Shown: positions 47,570 to 58,496, counted from the first letter of the stretch. The stretch is 64,000 nt of DNA from Glaciecola nitratireducens FR1064 (GCF_000226565.1 NC_016041.1:2294001-2358000), one strand, 5' to 3'. Program-made: numbers and translations. The notes: generated by a model not told the origin, from the letters alone.

Positions 47570-48448
47570 ATGTACACATTTATGAATGCGGACTATAGCT
47601 CGGTGTCAGCGAGCTATAGAGAGCAGATAACAACACTTACCATTAAAACTCAACATTGTAACGCTGAAATAGCGCTTTTTGGGGCTCACCTACTTAGTTT
47701 TATACCAAACTCTGATGGCAGAGAAAGACTATGGTTAAGCCCAAATGCTGTCATGAACAAGAGCAAACCCATACGAGGCGGAGTGCCTATTTGCTGGCCA
47801 TGGTTTTCGAATATTCATCCTAAAAACGAAGTTAATGAGCAACTTCCTGCTCATGGCTTTGTCCGAAATCAAGACTGGCATGTCCATGCGATAACAGAAA
47901 CCCAAGACGAAACCGTTATTATGCTAAGCCCAAATCAACTGGGCATGTTCGGCTTTTCTAATAAAATCTCAGTTTTTGTTGAATTTACTTTCTCAGAAAA
48001 GTGCAGTATCAAACTCATCACTAAAAATGCAGGTAAGCGTTCTGTAAGGATAACGGCAGCGTTGCACAGCTATTTCAATGTAAATGATATCCATCAGACC
48101 GAAATATTAGGAATTGAAGGCGAGTATTTAGATAAAACCAGAGGCAACGCTATTTTCAAACAGAGTAAACCCTACTTGTTTACTGGTGAGACAGACAGAA
48201 TACATTTACAAAGCGATAATCATAAATTTGAATTAATAACGGTTAATTCGAATAACGATAACATTGCTATAGAGCAACGCGGGCACGACTCTGTTGTAGT
48301 TTGGAACCCATGGCAAGAAAAGAGTGAAGCGATGGCTGATATGCAGGATACTGGCTATCTCAATATGCTTTGTATAGAAGCTGCCGTTACCCAAGGCATC
48401 GATCTCGCGGCTAACGCAGAGCATGAGCTAGTGCAAATTATTAGTTAG
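47570..48448 (+). CDS. yeaD: D-hexose-6-phosphate mutarotase YeaD
   Basis: Galactose-mutarotase-like epimerase that interconverts alpha and beta anomers of glucose 6-phosphate. From the ATG at 47570 the product has 292 residues (E. coli 294). Signatures: LFGAHLLSF, KPIRGGVPICWPWFSN (the substrate-contacting Arg-Gly-Gly-x-Pro), ELPAHGFVR-type QLPAHGFVRNQDW, ALHSYFNVND with the catalytic His and VVWNPWQEKSEAMADM. A longer frame back to 47498 runs through the gapA terminator and is not the real start; AGGA lies six bases before 47570. Confidence 0.93.
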   Translation: MYTFMNADYSSVSASYREQITTLTIKTQHCNAEIALFGAHLLSFIPNSDGRERLWLSPNAVMNKSKPIRGGVPICWPWFSNIHPKNEVNEQLPAHGFVRNQDWHVHAITETQDETVIMLSPNQLGMFGFSNKISVFVEFTFSEKCSIKLITKNAGKRSVRITAALHSYFNVNDIHQTEILGIEGEYLDKTRGNAIFKQSKPYLFTGETDRIHLQSDNHKFELITVNSNNDNIAIEQRGHDSVVVWNPWQEKSEAMADMQDTGYLNMLCIEAAVTQGIDLAANAEHELVQIIS

Positions 48449-48496
48449 TCATACTGGATTAGCTTCATTCCATTTACCTGCTTTAAAGTAAATAAA

Positions 48497-48530
48497 AAAT
48501 GCGGACTTCGACGCACGCCGAAGTCCATTT
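48497..48530. terminator. Bidirectional terminator between yeaD and eda
   Basis: Arms GGACTTCG (48503-48510) and CGAAGTCC (48519-48526), with further AAAT/ATTT pairing outside. The minus strand continues GCATTTTTTATTT, the plus strand ATTTATCTTTT. It serves the convergent ends of yeaD and the zwf-pgl-edd-glk-eda operon. Confidence 0.85.
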
Positions 48531-48611
48531 ATCTTTTACTATTTCAGTCTATTTAACAAGCTATTACGCCAACTATTGTGTTGTTGATTGCGTAATAACC
48601 TGCGCAAGCAA

Positions 48612-49247
48612 TTAAACCTTTACCGCTTGCTTTGCAAGCTCGGTAATTTTTGACCATTGTTTATTTTCAATCACATCCGCTGGCGCTAGCCAGGAACCAC
48701 CGCAGCATTTGACATTGGGAAGTGCCAAATACTCTTTGTAGTTGCTTGGACTGATGCCACCTGTTGGGCAAAATGAAATATCAGGGAAAGGCCCACCAAT
48801 TGATTTCAATGCATTCACGCCGCCGGCTGCTTCAGCAGGGAAAAACTTCAGATGGTCGTATCCTGCATCCTTTGCTGTCATTAAATCTGAAATATTTGAA
48901 ATACCTGGGATCAGAGGGATAGTCCCTTCTTTACCTGCCTGCAATAAATCAGCAGTTAAACCAGGACTGATTGCAAATTTTGCTCCGGCTTCCGTCACCG
49001 CTTTCAGTTGTTCACGATTAGTGACTGTGCCAGCGCCAATATAAGCTTCAGGCAACTCTTTGGCGATAACACGGATGACATCCATCGCAGCTTCTGTGCG
49101 CAGTGTCACTTCCAATACATTGATACCACCTGCTATCAGTGCTTTTGCAATAGGCACAGCGTCTTCAACATTTTCAATCACGAGAACAGGAACAACGGGT
49201 CCTTGATTAAAAATTTCTTCTGAGGAAAAGATCCAGTTATTCATCAT
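48612..49247 (-). CDS. eda: KDPG / KHG aldolase
   Basis: Cleaves 2-keto-3-deoxy-6-phosphogluconate to pyruvate and glyceraldehyde 3-phosphate, the last step of the Entner-Doudoroff pathway. 211 residues. Catalytic Glu in VLEVTLRTE (E46), GAGTV, and the Schiff-base Lys in [12 protein letters not shown] (K134), then FCPTGGIS. The ATG at 49247 shares a base with the glk stop (TGATG); ATGs at 49247 and 49244 are both possible. Last gene of the zwf operon. Confidence 0.96.
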   Translation of the reverse strand: MMNNWIFSSEEIFNQGPVVPVLVIENVEDAVPIAKALIAGGINVLEVTLRTEAAMDVIRVIAKELPEAYIGAGTVTNREQLKAVTEAGAKFAISPGLTADLLQAGKEGTIPLIPGISNISDLMTAKDAGYDHLKFFPAEAAGGVNALKSIGGPFPDISFCPTGGISPSNYKEYLALPNVKCCGGSWLAPADVIENKQWSKITELAKQAVKV

Positions 49248-50206
49248 CAATGTTTCTCTTTGGTTTGTTGTAGTAAATAAGCTAATGCGCCGAGTAGTCC
49301 GTGATCAGGCTCATTAATTAAATAAGTCGGTATATTTTTAACATACCCAGCAAAGTTGCCTTTATCTTCAAATTTTGAACGAAAGTCACTGTTAACAAAA
49401 AATTCGCCCAAGCGAGACGCAATGCCCCCACCGATGAAAACGCCTCCAGTGGTGCAAAGATTCAACGCTAAATTACCGGCAAAACTCCCCATGACACGAC
49501 AAAACAGCTGAACAGCGTTCACGCATGTCGGATCAGTATTCGCTAGTGCATGCTTGGTGATATCAGCAGGGTCATCAAACACGGTTTCGATACCATCATG
49601 CCTAGCCAGGGCCTGATAAATATTAACAAGACCTCTTCCAGACAGTAGCTCTTCAGCAGGAACGCGACCTAATTTTGCTTTAATATACCGCCAAACGATG
49701 AGGTCATTTTCATCATTTGGCGCAAAATCAACATGCCCACCCTCGCCATCAAGAGTTTGCCAACCGCCGCTAGTCCAAGTTAAATGCTCCACGCCTAAAC
49801 CTGTGCCAGGACCGAAAACGGCAATATTCCCTTTTTCTAAAGGTACGCCTGAACCAACTTGTATCACCTGCTCTTTTGTTAAGGTAGGCAACGAATACGC
49901 AACTGCCGAAAAATCATTAATGACTAAAAGGCGAGCTAAATTCAGCTCCTTTTTTAAAGCTGTTTTGGAAAATGCCCAAGTATGATTTGTCATTTTCACT
50001 AAGTCGTCATTTACCGGACACGCAATCGCAATGCAACCGTACTCAAAGTTATCGACATTGGCTTCGCGCGCAAAATGTGTAATTGCGTCAGTAATAGTGT
50101 CAAACTGTTTACACAAATACTTCGTAATGTGCATCAAGCTGCCATTTTCTACCAATGCCAAGCGTATGTTTGTACCACCTACGTCGGCTACAAACATCTG
50201 ACTCAT
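49247..50206 (-). CDS. glk: Glucokinase
   Basis: Phosphorylates glucose to glucose 6-phosphate, feeding zwf. 319 residues, of the E. coli Glk type: N-terminal phosphate loop [34 protein letters not shown], active-site Asp in [35 protein letters not shown] and [10 protein letters not shown]. Its ATG overlaps the edd stop (ATGA), and its stop overlaps eda, so all three are translationally linked. Confidence 0.95.
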   Translation of the reverse strand: MSQMFVADVGGTNIRLALVENGSLMHITKYLCKQFDTITDAITHFAREANVDNFEYGCIAIACPVNDDLVKMTNHTWAFSKTALKKELNLARLLVINDFSAVAYSLPTLTKEQVIQVGSGVPLEKGNIAVFGPGTGLGVEHLTWTSGGWQTLDGEGGHVDFAPNDENDLIVWRYIKAKLGRVPAEELLSGRGLVNIYQALARHDGIETVFDDPADITKHALANTDPTCVNAVQLFCRVMGSFAGNLALNLCTTGGVFIGGGIASRLGEFFVNSDFRSKFEDKGNFAGYVKNIPTYLINEPDHGLLGALAYLLQQTKEKH

Positions 50207-52032
50207 AGCGCTTGCTCTTGCTCAAAGAACAACGAGCACGCACCTTCTTCTGCACCGGTAAGTGATGCTCTCATTCCAGCAAACATCTCTCGTCCCATAC
50301 CGACGTGGCTATCTCGCAAATCTGCTTTTGCGAGTTCACGTGATGCTAATTCTGCCTCGTCAACGTGTAAAATAAATTCACCTGTTGATGTGTTTAACTC
50401 AATAATATCGCCATTTTTTACTTTTGCGATCAAACCGCCCTTATAAGCTTCTGGCGTCAGATGGATAGCCGCAGGTACCTTACCCGATGCTCCTGACATT
50501 CGACCATCAGTTACTAACGCGACTTTATAACCCTTGTCTTGCAAGACCCCCAATGGTGGCGTTAAGCGATGTAATTCCGGCATTCCAATTGCTGCGGGCC
50601 CTTGGAAGCGCACAACAACAACACAATCCTTGTTTAAATCACCATCATTGAATGCTTTATCTAATGCGTATTGGTCTTCAAAAACAACAGCCGGTGCTTT
50701 AATATGACAACTAGGCTCGCGTAATGCGGATGTTTTCATTACTGCACGACCGATGTTCCCTTCCAATACAGAGAGGCCACCATCTGGTTTGAATGGTTCA
50801 GACACTGTCGCTAAGACTGTTTTATCCAGTGATTCTTTTGGACAATCAACCCACAAAAGTTCGCCATCCCGTAACACAGGTTCTTTTGTATATTGCTCTA
50901 ACCCTCTGCCACAAATTGTATTTACATCATTGTGTAGTAAACCTGCGTCCAGCAATTGTTTGAACAATAAGCCCGTGCCGCCAGCCGCAGTAAAGTGATT
51001 AATGTCGGCCGAACCGTTTGGATAAATTCGAGTTAATAGCGGTGTTGCTTTCGATAAGTCAGAAAAATCATCCCAATTGATGATCAGTCCAGCCGCACGA
51101 GCGACGGCAACTAAGTGCATAGTATGATTAGTAGAGCCACCTGTAGCGAGTAAAGCAACGATACCATTGACCATTGATTTAGCATCAACAATATGACCAA
51201 TTGGCATATAGTTTTCACCCAAATCGGTCAAGCGCGTTGCCTGTACAGAAGCCGCTTTCGTCAACGCCTCACGCAGAGGCGTTCCCGGGTTAACAAAAGA
51301 AGCTCCCGGCAAATGCAGACCCATCACTTCAACGACTAATTGATTACTGTTAGCAGTACCATAAAAAGTGCACGTACCCGCAGAATGATACGACTGAGAC
51401 TCAGCCTCAAGCAGCTCATCGCGACCCACTTTACCTTCGGCGTAGGCTTGACGAACCCGCGCCTTTTCTTTATTTGGCAGACCAGATGGCATTGGTCCTG
51501 CTGGGACGAATACCGTGGGCAAATGCCCAAAACTTAAACCACCCAATAACAAACCGGGAACTATTTTGTCACAAATACCCATCATAATAGTGGCATCGAA
51601 CATGTTGTGTGAAAGCGCGATTGCAGCTCCCATCGCTATATTATCGCGACTCATCAGGCTCAATTCCATGCCTGGATTTCCTTGAGTAACACCATCACAC
51701 ATAGCAGGCACACCGCCCGCAAATTGCGCAACGCTCCCTACTTCATTAATCGCCTGTTTGATTTTTTGAGGATAATTTTCATAAGGCTGATGTGCAGACA
51801 GCATATCGTTGTAAGACGAAATAATTGCAACGTTGGCTTTGGTCATACTGCGCAAGTCAGATTTGTCATCTGTATTACATGCCGCAAAACCATGCGCTAA
51901 GTTGCCACAGGACAGCGCGCCTCTCAAAGGACCCTGCTTACGTGCTTTCTCTATTTTAGTTAAATAAGCTTGGCGTGTTTGTTTACTTCTTTCAATAATA
52001 CGTTGAGTTACTTCTTGAATCATCGGGTTCAT
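50203..52032 (-). CDS. edd: 6-phosphogluconate dehydratase
   Basis: Dehydrates 6-phosphogluconate to KDPG. 609 residues (E. coli 603), IlvD/Edd family with a 4Fe-4S cluster. Cluster cysteines are expected in [11 protein letters not shown]-, MCDGVTQG- and [10 protein letters not shown]-type segments, and these are present, along with [36 protein letters not shown] and [18 protein letters not shown]. It lies nine bases after pgl and overlaps glk. Confidence 0.97.
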   Translation of the reverse strand: MNPMIQEVTQRIIERSKQTRQAYLTKIEKARKQGPLRGALSCGNLAHGFAACNTDDKSDLRSMTKANVAIISSYNDMLSAHQPYENYPQKIKQAINEVGSVAQFAGGVPAMCDGVTQGNPGMELSLMSRDNIAMGAAIALSHNMFDATIMMGICDKIVPGLLLGGLSFGHLPTVFVPAGPMPSGLPNKEKARVRQAYAEGKVGRDELLEAESQSYHSAGTCTFYGTANSNQLVVEVMGLHLPGASFVNPGTPLREALTKAASVQATRLTDLGENYMPIGHIVDAKSMVNGIVALLATGGSTNHTMHLVAVARAAGLIINWDDFSDLSKATPLLTRIYPNGSADINHFTAAGGTGLLFKQLLDAGLLHNDVNTICGRGLEQYTKEPVLRDGELLWVDCPKESLDKTVLATVSEPFKPDGGLSVLEGNIGRAVMKTSALREPSCHIKAPAVVFEDQYALDKAFNDGDLNKDCVVVVRFQGPAAIGMPELHRLTPPLGVLQDKGYKVALVTDGRMSGASGKVPAAIHLTPEAYKGGLIAKVKNGDIIELNTSTGEFILHVDEAELASRELAKADLRDSHVGMGREMFAGMRASLTGAEEGACSLFFEQEQAL

Positions 52033-52041
52033 GTCTTTCTC

Positions 52042-52734
52042 CTAAGGTGCCCACATCAATTCGACGTTGGTCTTATCACAGACAGCTTTAATCGGTTTCT
52101 CTAGGTCAGTATAGTTCTCGAGTGCATCTTGTAGAACGTCTCGTTTTTTCTGGCCAGTTAAGTGTAAGAATACGTTCGCACTGCTTACGAGTGCGCGTAA
52201 TGTAAACGACATGCGTTGATGTGGCGCAGTCGTCGGTTGTGTTGCTATCAGCATTGCTGGAGAATTAACGTCAAGTCCCGCTTCAATTTGCGCAGAACAT
52301 GGAAACAACGAAGCCGTGTGACCATCTTCGCCCATGCCTAAAATAACAACATCAAATGGCAAGCCTACTTTGTTAAACGTTGCCGTTAATTGCTGAACTG
52401 CATCCTCAGCATTTTCATGTACTGTTTTCAGTGGAACAAAATTCGCCTTAGATGCTTTATCTTGCAGCAAGTTTTCCCTGACTAGTTTTTCATTACTCGC
52501 AGCATCTGTGTTAGCGACCCAACGCTCATCCGCTAGTGTTATTGTGACCTTGGACCAATCGATGGAGCGAATGGATAGCGCTTTAAACAGGGGTAAGGGT
52601 GTACTTCCTCCACTTACCACTAAACTCGCTTTACCGCGTTCACTAATTGCTTGCTTCAATATATCTGCTATACGTTGACTAAAAACAGTCGCTAGTTCGC
52701 TAGCAGAGCTAAACGTAGTTGTGTGTAAACTCAT
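52042..52734 (-). CDS. pgl: 6-phosphogluconolactonase (DevB type)
   Basis: Hydrolyses 6-phosphogluconolactone made by Zwf. 230 residues: LVVSGGSTPLPLFKAL near the N-terminus, VTITLADERWVANTDAASNEKLVRE and VILGMGEDGHTASLFP, all typical of the DevB family related to glucosamine-6-phosphate deaminases. It lies nine bases after zwf and nine before edd. Confidence 0.95.
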   Translation of the reverse strand: MSLHTTTFSSASELATVFSQRIADILKQAISERGKASLVVSGGSTPLPLFKALSIRSIDWSKVTITLADERWVANTDAASNEKLVRENLLQDKASKANFVPLKTVHENAEDAVQQLTATFNKVGLPFDVVILGMGEDGHTASLFPCSAQIEAGLDVNSPAMLIATQPTTAPHQRMSFTLRALVSSANVFLHLTGQKKRDVLQDALENYTDLEKPIKAVCDKTNVELMWAP

Positions 52735-52743
52735 ACTATGGTC

Positions 52744-54252
52744 CTATTTGCTGCGCTTAATTTTTGTTTCATACCAAGAACGGTCTTCTCTCGCTAACAG
52801 TGCAATAGCGGACACCGGTCCCCATGTGCCTGCTTGATAGCTTTCCGGTGGCTCATTGCTTGAATCCCATGCGGCTTTAATTGAGTCAACCCATGTCCAC
52901 GCTTGCTCTATTTCATCGCGTCTAACAAATAACGCTTGGTTTCCAATCATCACTTCTAAGAGCAGTTTTTCATATGCATCTGGTATACGCTGTGCCTCAA
53001 ATGCTTCAGAAAAACTCAAGTTTAGTTTAGATTTCTGCAAATCCATCGAACCAGTACTAGTTAATCCTGGTATTTTATTCATTACCGTAATTTCAACGCC
53101 TTCGTCCGGTTGCAAACGAATAACTAACTTATTTTGCGGTAACGTAGTAAAGCTATCACCAAACAAATTATGCGGTTGACGCTTAAAATAGATGACGACT
53201 TCACTGGTTTTGTTGGGTAAGCGCTTTCCGGTTCTTAAGTAAAAAGGAACGCCTGCCCAGCGCCAGTTGTCGATTTCTGCCTTAATTGCTACAAAAGTCT
53301 CGGTCTTGCTTTTTTCATTAGCATCCGGCTCTTCTAAATATCCAGGCACTTCCTCACCGCGCACAAAGCCAGTGATGTATTGCCCTCTCACTGTTTTAAC
53401 ACCCACATTTGATGAATTTATTGGGCGCAAGGCTTTGAGCACTTTTAGCTTTTCATCTCGAATACTGTCAGCATCTAAGGTAGTCGGTGGTTCCATTGCG
53501 ACTAAGGACAAAATTTGCAATAGATGGTTTTGCACCATGTCTCGCATTTGACCTGCGTCATCGAAATAACCCCAACGGCCTTCAATACCCACGGATTCAG
53601 CAACGCTTATTTGAACGTGATCAATACAATTGTGATCCCAGTTCGTTGCAAAAATACTGTTTGCAAAGCGCAGTGCTATCAAATTCAGAACGGTTTCTTT
53701 ACCAAGATAATGGTCAATACGATAAATTTGTTTTTCATTAAAAAACTCTGCAACTTGCTCGTTAATTAATTTAGATGAGACTAAGTCATGACCGATAGGC
53801 TTTTCTAAAACGACTCTAACACTCGGGTCAATAACATTTGCCGCGTTCATTCCTTGGCAAATATCACCGTAAATAGAAGGAGGTGTTGCGAAGTAGCAAA
53901 CCATTGTGCGGGATGCATCAACGTGCTCACAGAGTTGTTTATAGTCTTCAGGTTGCTTCATATCAATTTGGACATAATCTAAACGCTGTTCAAATCGTTG
54001 CCATGTTTCTTCGCAAAAAGTTTCACCTAAAAATTTAATGATATTTTTTTTCACTTCAGCAGCGTAGTCCACCTGGGGCATATCTTGCCGCGCCACACCG
54101 ACAATGTTGGTGCCCGCGTTTAATAGATTGGCTTTTTCAAGTTGATAAAGAGAAGGAAGTAGCTTGCGTCTTGCTAAGTCACCTAGGGTGCCAAATAAGA
54201 CAAAATCAATGGGTTCATAACCAGAATTAGTTTCCCCAATTTCTATACTCAT
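52744..54252 (-). CDS. zwf: Glucose-6-phosphate 1-dehydrogenase
   Basis: Oxidises glucose 6-phosphate to 6-phosphogluconolactone with NADP, entry to both the Entner-Doudoroff and pentose phosphate routes. 502 residues. Coenzyme loop FVLFGTLGDLARRKLLPSLY, substrate and catalytic site RIDHYLGKETVLNL, and VPFYLRTGKRLP are conserved. First gene of zwf-pgl-edd-glk-eda; a HexR-like box lies 74 bases upstream. Confidence 0.97.
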   Translation of the reverse strand: MSIEIGETNSGYEPIDFVLFGTLGDLARRKLLPSLYQLEKANLLNAGTNIVGVARQDMPQVDYAAEVKKNIIKFLGETFCEETWQRFEQRLDYVQIDMKQPEDYKQLCEHVDASRTMVCYFATPPSIYGDICQGMNAANVIDPSVRVVLEKPIGHDLVSSKLINEQVAEFFNEKQIYRIDHYLGKETVLNLIALRFANSIFATNWDHNCIDHVQISVAESVGIEGRWGYFDDAGQMRDMVQNHLLQILSLVAMEPPTTLDADSIRDEKLKVLKALRPINSSNVGVKTVRGQYITGFVRGEEVPGYLEEPDANEKSKTETFVAIKAEIDNWRWAGVPFYLRTGKRLPNKTSEVVIYFKRQPHNLFGDSFTTLPQNKLVIRLQPDEGVEITVMNKIPGLTSTGSMDLQKSKLNLSFSEAFEAQRIPDAYEKLLLEVMIGNQALFVRRDEIEQAWTWVDSIKAAWDSSNEPPESYQAGTWGPVSAIALLAREDRSWYETKIKRSK

Positions 54253-54325
54253 AGTAGCCTCTTTGCATCACATTCATGCAACATTGTAATAATGACGGGT
54301 AATAATGCACATAGTAAACAACAAA

Positions 54326-54340
54326 TGTAGTAATATTACA
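54326..54340. promoter_or_regulatory. HexR-like box upstream of zwf
   Basis: TGTAGTAATATTACA fits the HexR pattern TGTARTWWWATTACA. It lies 74 bases before the zwf ATG in the 471-base zwf/hexR spacer (54253-54723), which contains this box, the one at 54606 and no gene I can support. Confidence 0.75.
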
Positions 54341-54605
54341 ACCAGTACGGTTCAAAATACGAAACTCTTTAACAATAATTATACACGGCAATTTATTTTT
54401 TAAGCGCCGATGATATAGATAGCCTTAAAAATCATACAATTGTTTATTAGCGCCTGTTACAACGACGAAAACCCCACTGTCTGCAATCTCGAACAAAGTA
54501 CGATACTGGGTCATAATTAAGCATCATCAAAAATTTATTCCATAGTAAAATGTTAATTATTTTGGTTAAAAAGTTACAACAAAAATGACAAACACAAAAA
54601 ATAAT

Positions 54606-54620
54606 CGTAGTATTATTACA
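54606..54620. promoter_or_regulatory. HexR-like box upstream of hexR
   Basis: CGTAGTATTATTACA matches the HexR pattern except for its first base. It lies 104 bases before hexR and suggests autoregulation. Confidence 0.55.
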
Positions 54621-54723
54621 GTTTAGCTGTTCGTGAGCGACTAAGATCATCCTCGGATTTACTTGGAACGCGCTATAAACAAAGAAGAGAGCGATCTAAA
54701 GCCTCTTTAGTGAGACAACAAAA

Positions 54724-55575
54724 ATGAACATACTCGAAAAAATTACACGACAAAAAGTTGATTTTAGCAAATCAGAGAAGAAAGTAGCGGAAGTCATTCT
54801 TGCTAATCCGCAAGTGGCTATCCATTCTTCAATCGCTACATTGGCAAAAATGTCGAACGTGAGTGAGCCTACAGTCAACAGATTCTGTCGACGATTAGAT
54901 ACAAAAGGTTACCCTGATTTTAAACTTCACTTAGCCCAAAGTCTCGCAAATGGCACACCTTATGTTAATCGCCATGTTGATGAATTCGACGGTCCAGCTG
55001 AATATACAAATAAAATTTTTGAATCAACAATGGCTGCGCTCGAAGTTGCCCGGCAATCTATTGATATTCCAACAGTGAACCGCGTTGTCGATCTTCTAAC
55101 GCAAGCTAAAAAGATTTCATTCTTCGGCATGGGCGCATCTTCTTCTGTCGCTCACGACGCTCTCAATAAGTTCTTCAGATTCAATGTTCCAGTCGTCTAT
55201 TTTGAAGACACGTTGATGCAGCGCATGAGCTGCATGAACTGCACGGAGGAAGACGTTGTCGTTTTGATATCTCACACAGGCAGAACCAAAAGCTTGGTGG
55301 AAATTGCACAAATCGCACGTTCTAACGATGCTGTTGTTGTTGGTATTACGTCTGCCGACAGCCCTCTCAGCAAAGAATGTAACTATGTCCTTTCTTTAGC
55401 AGTGCCAGAAGACACAGATTTATACATGCCAATGGCGTCTCGTATCGCTCAACTCACATTGATTGACGTTTTAGCGACTGGCTTTACTTTGCGCCGAGGC
55501 AATAAATTTAGAGAAAACTTAAAAAGAGTGAAAGACACATTAAGAGGCAGTCGATATACAAAAGCAGACACGTAA
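54724..55575 (+). CDS. hexR: RpiR-family regulator HexR
   Basis: 283 residues: an N-terminal RpiR-type helix-turn-helix domain (MNILEKITRQKVDFSKSEKKVAEVI, IATLAKMSNVSEPTVNRFCRRL) and a C-terminal SIS sugar-phosphate-binding domain (about 120-250; ISFFGMGASSSVAHDA, LISHTGRTKSLVEIA). HexR senses KDPG, which releases it from DNA, and controls Entner-Doudoroff and central carbon genes in pseudomonads, Shewanella and vibrios. It is divergent from zwf and next to pykA. The four matching boxes in this window support the name. Confidence 0.93.
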   Translation: MNILEKITRQKVDFSKSEKKVAEVILANPQVAIHSSIATLAKMSNVSEPTVNRFCRRLDTKGYPDFKLHLAQSLANGTPYVNRHVDEFDGPAEYTNKIFESTMAALEVARQSIDIPTVNRVVDLLTQAKKISFFGMGASSSVAHDALNKFFRFNVPVVYFEDTLMQRMSCMNCTEEDVVVLISHTGRTKSLVEIAQIARSNDAVVVGITSADSPLSKECNYVLSLAVPEDTDLYMPMASRIAQLTLIDVLATGFTLRRGNKFRENLKRVKDTLRGSRYTKADT

Positions 55576-55619
55576 CGAAAACTTAATCTCAGCGTTTAAT
55601 GAAAGCAGTCATCGTTTGC

Positions 55620-55637
55620 TGATATAAAAATATATCA
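55620..55637. promoter_or_regulatory. AT-only-type palindrome upstream of pykA
   Basis: TGATATA-AAAA-TATATCA is a perfect 7-bp inverted repeat with a four-base centre, ending 32 bases before the pykA ATG. It does not match the HexR box. It may be an operator or a leader hairpin; without a known consensus I leave it unnamed. Confidence 0.4.
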
Positions 55638-55669
55638 ACCTGAAACCACAATATAAATTGAGTAAAGAT

Positions 55670-57106
55670 ATGTCGCGAAGAACAAAAATATTAGCCACAC
55701 TTGGCCCTGCTACTGACACACAAGAAACCATAGAAGCTATTATAGCCGCAGGGGCAAACGTGGTGAGGATGAACTTCTCTCATGGAAATGCTCAAGACCA
55801 CATCGAGCGTGCTAAAAAAGTGCGTGCAGCAGCAAAAAAATTAAATAAATACGTTGCCATACTGGGCGATTTACAAGGACCTAAAATACGCGTATCACGA
55901 TTTATCGATGGTGCAGTAACTTTAGATGTTGGCCAAACTTTTACACTTGACGCTGAATTAGACGTCAACGCGGGCAATATCAAGGAAGTCGGTATTGATT
56001 ACAAAGCCCTTCCCGACGACGTCAGTGAAGGCGATTTACTGCTCTTAGATGACGGCCGTATACAGCTAATCGTCGTTAGAGTTGAAGGTAGAAAAGTTAT
56101 CACTACCGTAACCGTTGGTGGCAAATTATCAAATAATAAAGGCATTAACCGTCAAGGCGGCGGATTATCAGCTGAAGCCTTAACAGACAAAGATAAGCGT
56201 GACATTCTTACCGCAGCGGAAATTGGTGTTGACTACCTCGCTGTTTCTTTTCCTCGCTCAGGTGCAGACTTGAACTATGCGCGCGAACTAGCCGTCGCTG
56301 CCGGTTCGAACGCAAAAATTTGTGCAAAGGTAGAGCGAGCAGAAACCGTCGCTAGCGAAGAAGCAATGGACGATATCATATTGGCGTCCGATGCTGTCAT
56401 GGTGGCTCGCGGCGACTTAGGCGTTGAAATTGGTGATGCACAGCTTCCAGGCGTGCAAAAGAAATTAATCGCTCGCTCTAGGCAGTTAAATCGTGTTGTT
56501 ATTACTGCGACGCAAATGATGGAATCGATGATTGAAAGTCCGATGCCAACGCGTGCAGAAGTAATGGATGTGGCCAACGCCGTGTTGGACGGCACAGATG
56601 CAGTAATGCTGTCGGCAGAAACCGCAGCGGGTAAATACCCAGTTGAAACGGTCAAGGCAATGTCTCGGGTTTGTGAAGGTGCCGAAACTCACCCGAGTGT
56701 TAAAATATCTAAACATCGATTAGACGAATTTTTCAAGGATGTCAGTGAAACGACAGCAATGTCTGCGGTATATGCAGCTAATCACTTACCTACAATAAAA
56801 GCTATTGTCGGGCTAACTGAGAGCGGAACGACACCAAAACTAATGTCTAGGATAACAACATCCTTACCCATTATTGCCATGTCGAGACACACTGCGACAC
56901 TAAATATGATGGCACTCTACCGTGGCGTCATCCCATTATATTTCGATTCATCAAAGTGCCTACCAGGCGAAATGACATCTGATGTTATTGCGGCGTTGAA
57001 AGAGTCAGGTCTGCTACAAGATGGTGATCAAGTTATTCTTACCTATGGCGATCGCATGGAGACGGTTGGTGCTACCAACGCGTGTAAAATTGTCACCATT
57101 ATTTAA
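55670..57106 (+). CDS. pykA: Pyruvate kinase II
   Basis: Converts phosphoenolpyruvate and ADP to pyruvate and ATP. 478 residues from ATG 55670; it begins [16 protein letters not shown], like E. coli Pyk[26 protein letters not shown], the KVERAE segment with the catalytic Lys, [12 protein letters not shown] and [27 protein letters not shown]-type blocks are all there. A TTG four codons earlier (55658) is an alternative start. It follows hexR by about 90 bp on the same strand and completes the lower part of the pathway. Confidence 0.96.
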   Translation: MSRRTKILATLGPATDTQETIEAIIAAGANVVRMNFSHGNAQDHIERAKKVRAAAKKLNKYVAILGDLQGPKIRVSRFIDGAVTLDVGQTFTLDAELDVNAGNIKEVGIDYKALPDDVSEGDLLLLDDGRIQLIVVRVEGRKVITTVTVGGKLSNNKGINRQGGGLSAEALTDKDKRDILTAAEIGVDYLAVSFPRSGADLNYARELAVAAGSNAKICAKVERAETVASEEAMDDIILASDAVMVARGDLGVEIGDAQLPGVQKKLIARSRQLNRVVITATQMMESMIESPMPTRAEVMDVANAVLDGTDAVMLSAETAAGKYPVETVKAMSRVCEGAETHPSVKISKHRLDEFFKDVSETTAMSAVYAANHLPTIKAIVGLTESGTTPKLMSRITTSLPIIAMSRHTATLNMMALYRGVIPLYFDSSKCLPGEMTSDVIAALKESGLLQDGDQVILTYGDRMETVGATNACKIVTII

Positions 57107-57212
57107 AAGAAGTTTGAGTGATAGGCATAAATAATCTAAAAAAATACTGCCGATAAAGCTTCGGTCGTATAGTTATGCCCTAAGCCAATATTATTTTAAT
57201 ACAGGGAAACGA

Positions 57213-58397
57213 ATGCTAAATAACGCAAATAAGAAATATGATGTTGTCATTTTTGGTGCTACCGGTTTTACCGGCAAGTTAGTTGTAGAATACTTCCTTA
57301 GTCAATACGCTGCTGGCAGCAACGTTAGTTGGGCAATGGCTGGCAGAAATCTAAAAAAGTTAGCGGAAGTAAGGGATGAGTTAAATGCCCCTGCTGATAC
57401 TCCACTAATTGAGGCCAATGGAAACGACGTTGATAGCATTGCGAAACTCGTCAAACAAACTGCTGTTGTGCTAACAACCGTCGGGCCTTACCAAATATAT
57501 GGTGAAAATTTAGTCAGAACTTGCGCCTCTTCTGGAACCGGTTACGTTGACCTTTGTGGTGAACCGACTTGGATGCATGACATGATTGGCAAATATCAAA
57601 CGCAAGCAGAAAACAGCGGTGCTAAAATCATATTTTCATGCGGTTTCGATTCTATTCCTTTTGACCTCGGAGTTTATCATTTGCAGCAAACAGCCATCGC
57701 AGAAACCGGCTCGCCCATTGAATATGTCAAAGGTCGTGTGCGTAAGATGCAGGGTAAATTCTCGGGCGGCACTGCTGCAAGTCTGAAAGCGACAATGAAA
57801 GCTGCATTCTCAGATCCAAATGTAATGAAGGTGCTAAAAAACCCGTACTCTCTTGCATTGGCTACAGATGGGGTTGAACAACCTAATGGCGACAAGCCAT
57901 ATTTCGATGACGCATTGGGCAGTTGGGTTGCTCCGTTTATAATGGCGGCAATCAACACGCGCAACATACATCGCTCAAACATGTTGCTGGGTCACCAGTA
58001 TGGACAAGATTTCAAGTATGATGAAATGCTGCTAACAGGACCTGGTGCTTCTGGTGAAGCAACGGCAAACGCTGTTGCAAATGATAAGTCTCTTGGCGGT
58101 GACGATGGTCCTAAACCCGGTGAAGGGCCCACTAAAGAAGAACGCGACAACGGTTTCTACGCTCTCATGTTCGTTGGTGAAGACAAAAAGGGAAAGACAA
58201 GAATTTCAAGCGTATCTGGCAAACTCGATCCGGGCTACGGCTCTACGTCTAAGATGATTGCAGAAAGTGCTCTTTGTTTAGTTGAGAATTATGAAACTAT
58301 TGCAGGAGGCTTCTACACGCCGGCACCTGCATTGGGAAATAAATTAATCAAACGTTTAACGGACAATGCTGGGCTAACATTTAAGATAGAAGCGTAA
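57213..58397 (+). CDS. Saccharopine dehydrogenase-like oxidoreductase
   Basis: 394 residues. N-terminal NAD(P) fold VVIFGATGFTGKLVVEYF, then WAMAGRNLKKLAEVRDEL, TTVGPYQIYGENLVRTCASSGTGYVDLCGEPTWM and SCGFDSIPFDLGV, the pattern of the family that includes trans-acting enoyl reductases and human SCCPDH. These are not true saccharopine dehydrogenases of lysine metabolism. The substrate is unknown. It is preceded by CAGGGAAACGA and followed by a bidirectional terminator. Confidence 0.82.
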   Translation: MLNNANKKYDVVIFGATGFTGKLVVEYFLSQYAAGSNVSWAMAGRNLKKLAEVRDELNAPADTPLIEANGNDVDSIAKLVKQTAVVLTTVGPYQIYGENLVRTCASSGTGYVDLCGEPTWMHDMIGKYQTQAENSGAKIIFSCGFDSIPFDLGVYHLQQTAIAETGSPIEYVKGRVRKMQGKFSGGTAASLKATMKAAFSDPNVMKVLKNPYSLALATDGVEQPNGDKPYFDDALGSWVAPFIMAAINTRNIHRSNMLLGHQYGQDFKYDEMLLTGPGASGEATANAVANDKSLGGDDGPKPGEGPTKEERDNGFYALMFVGEDKKGKTRISSVSGKLDPGYGSTSKMIAESALCLVENYETIAGGFYTPAPALGNKLIKRLTDNAGLTFKIEA

Positions 58398-58496
58398 TAT
58401 GCAGCTTTTGCGGCGCACGTCTCGACTGCAGTAATCGGTCACTTTAACGTGAGCAGTAAATAACAACTTTCAAAGAAGCAAAACTAAGAACCTAAT

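Noticed and set aside
57213-58397. True lysine-pathway saccharopine dehydrogenase
   Set aside because: The sequence fits the SCCPDH/enoyl-reductase branch, and no lysine gene is nearby.
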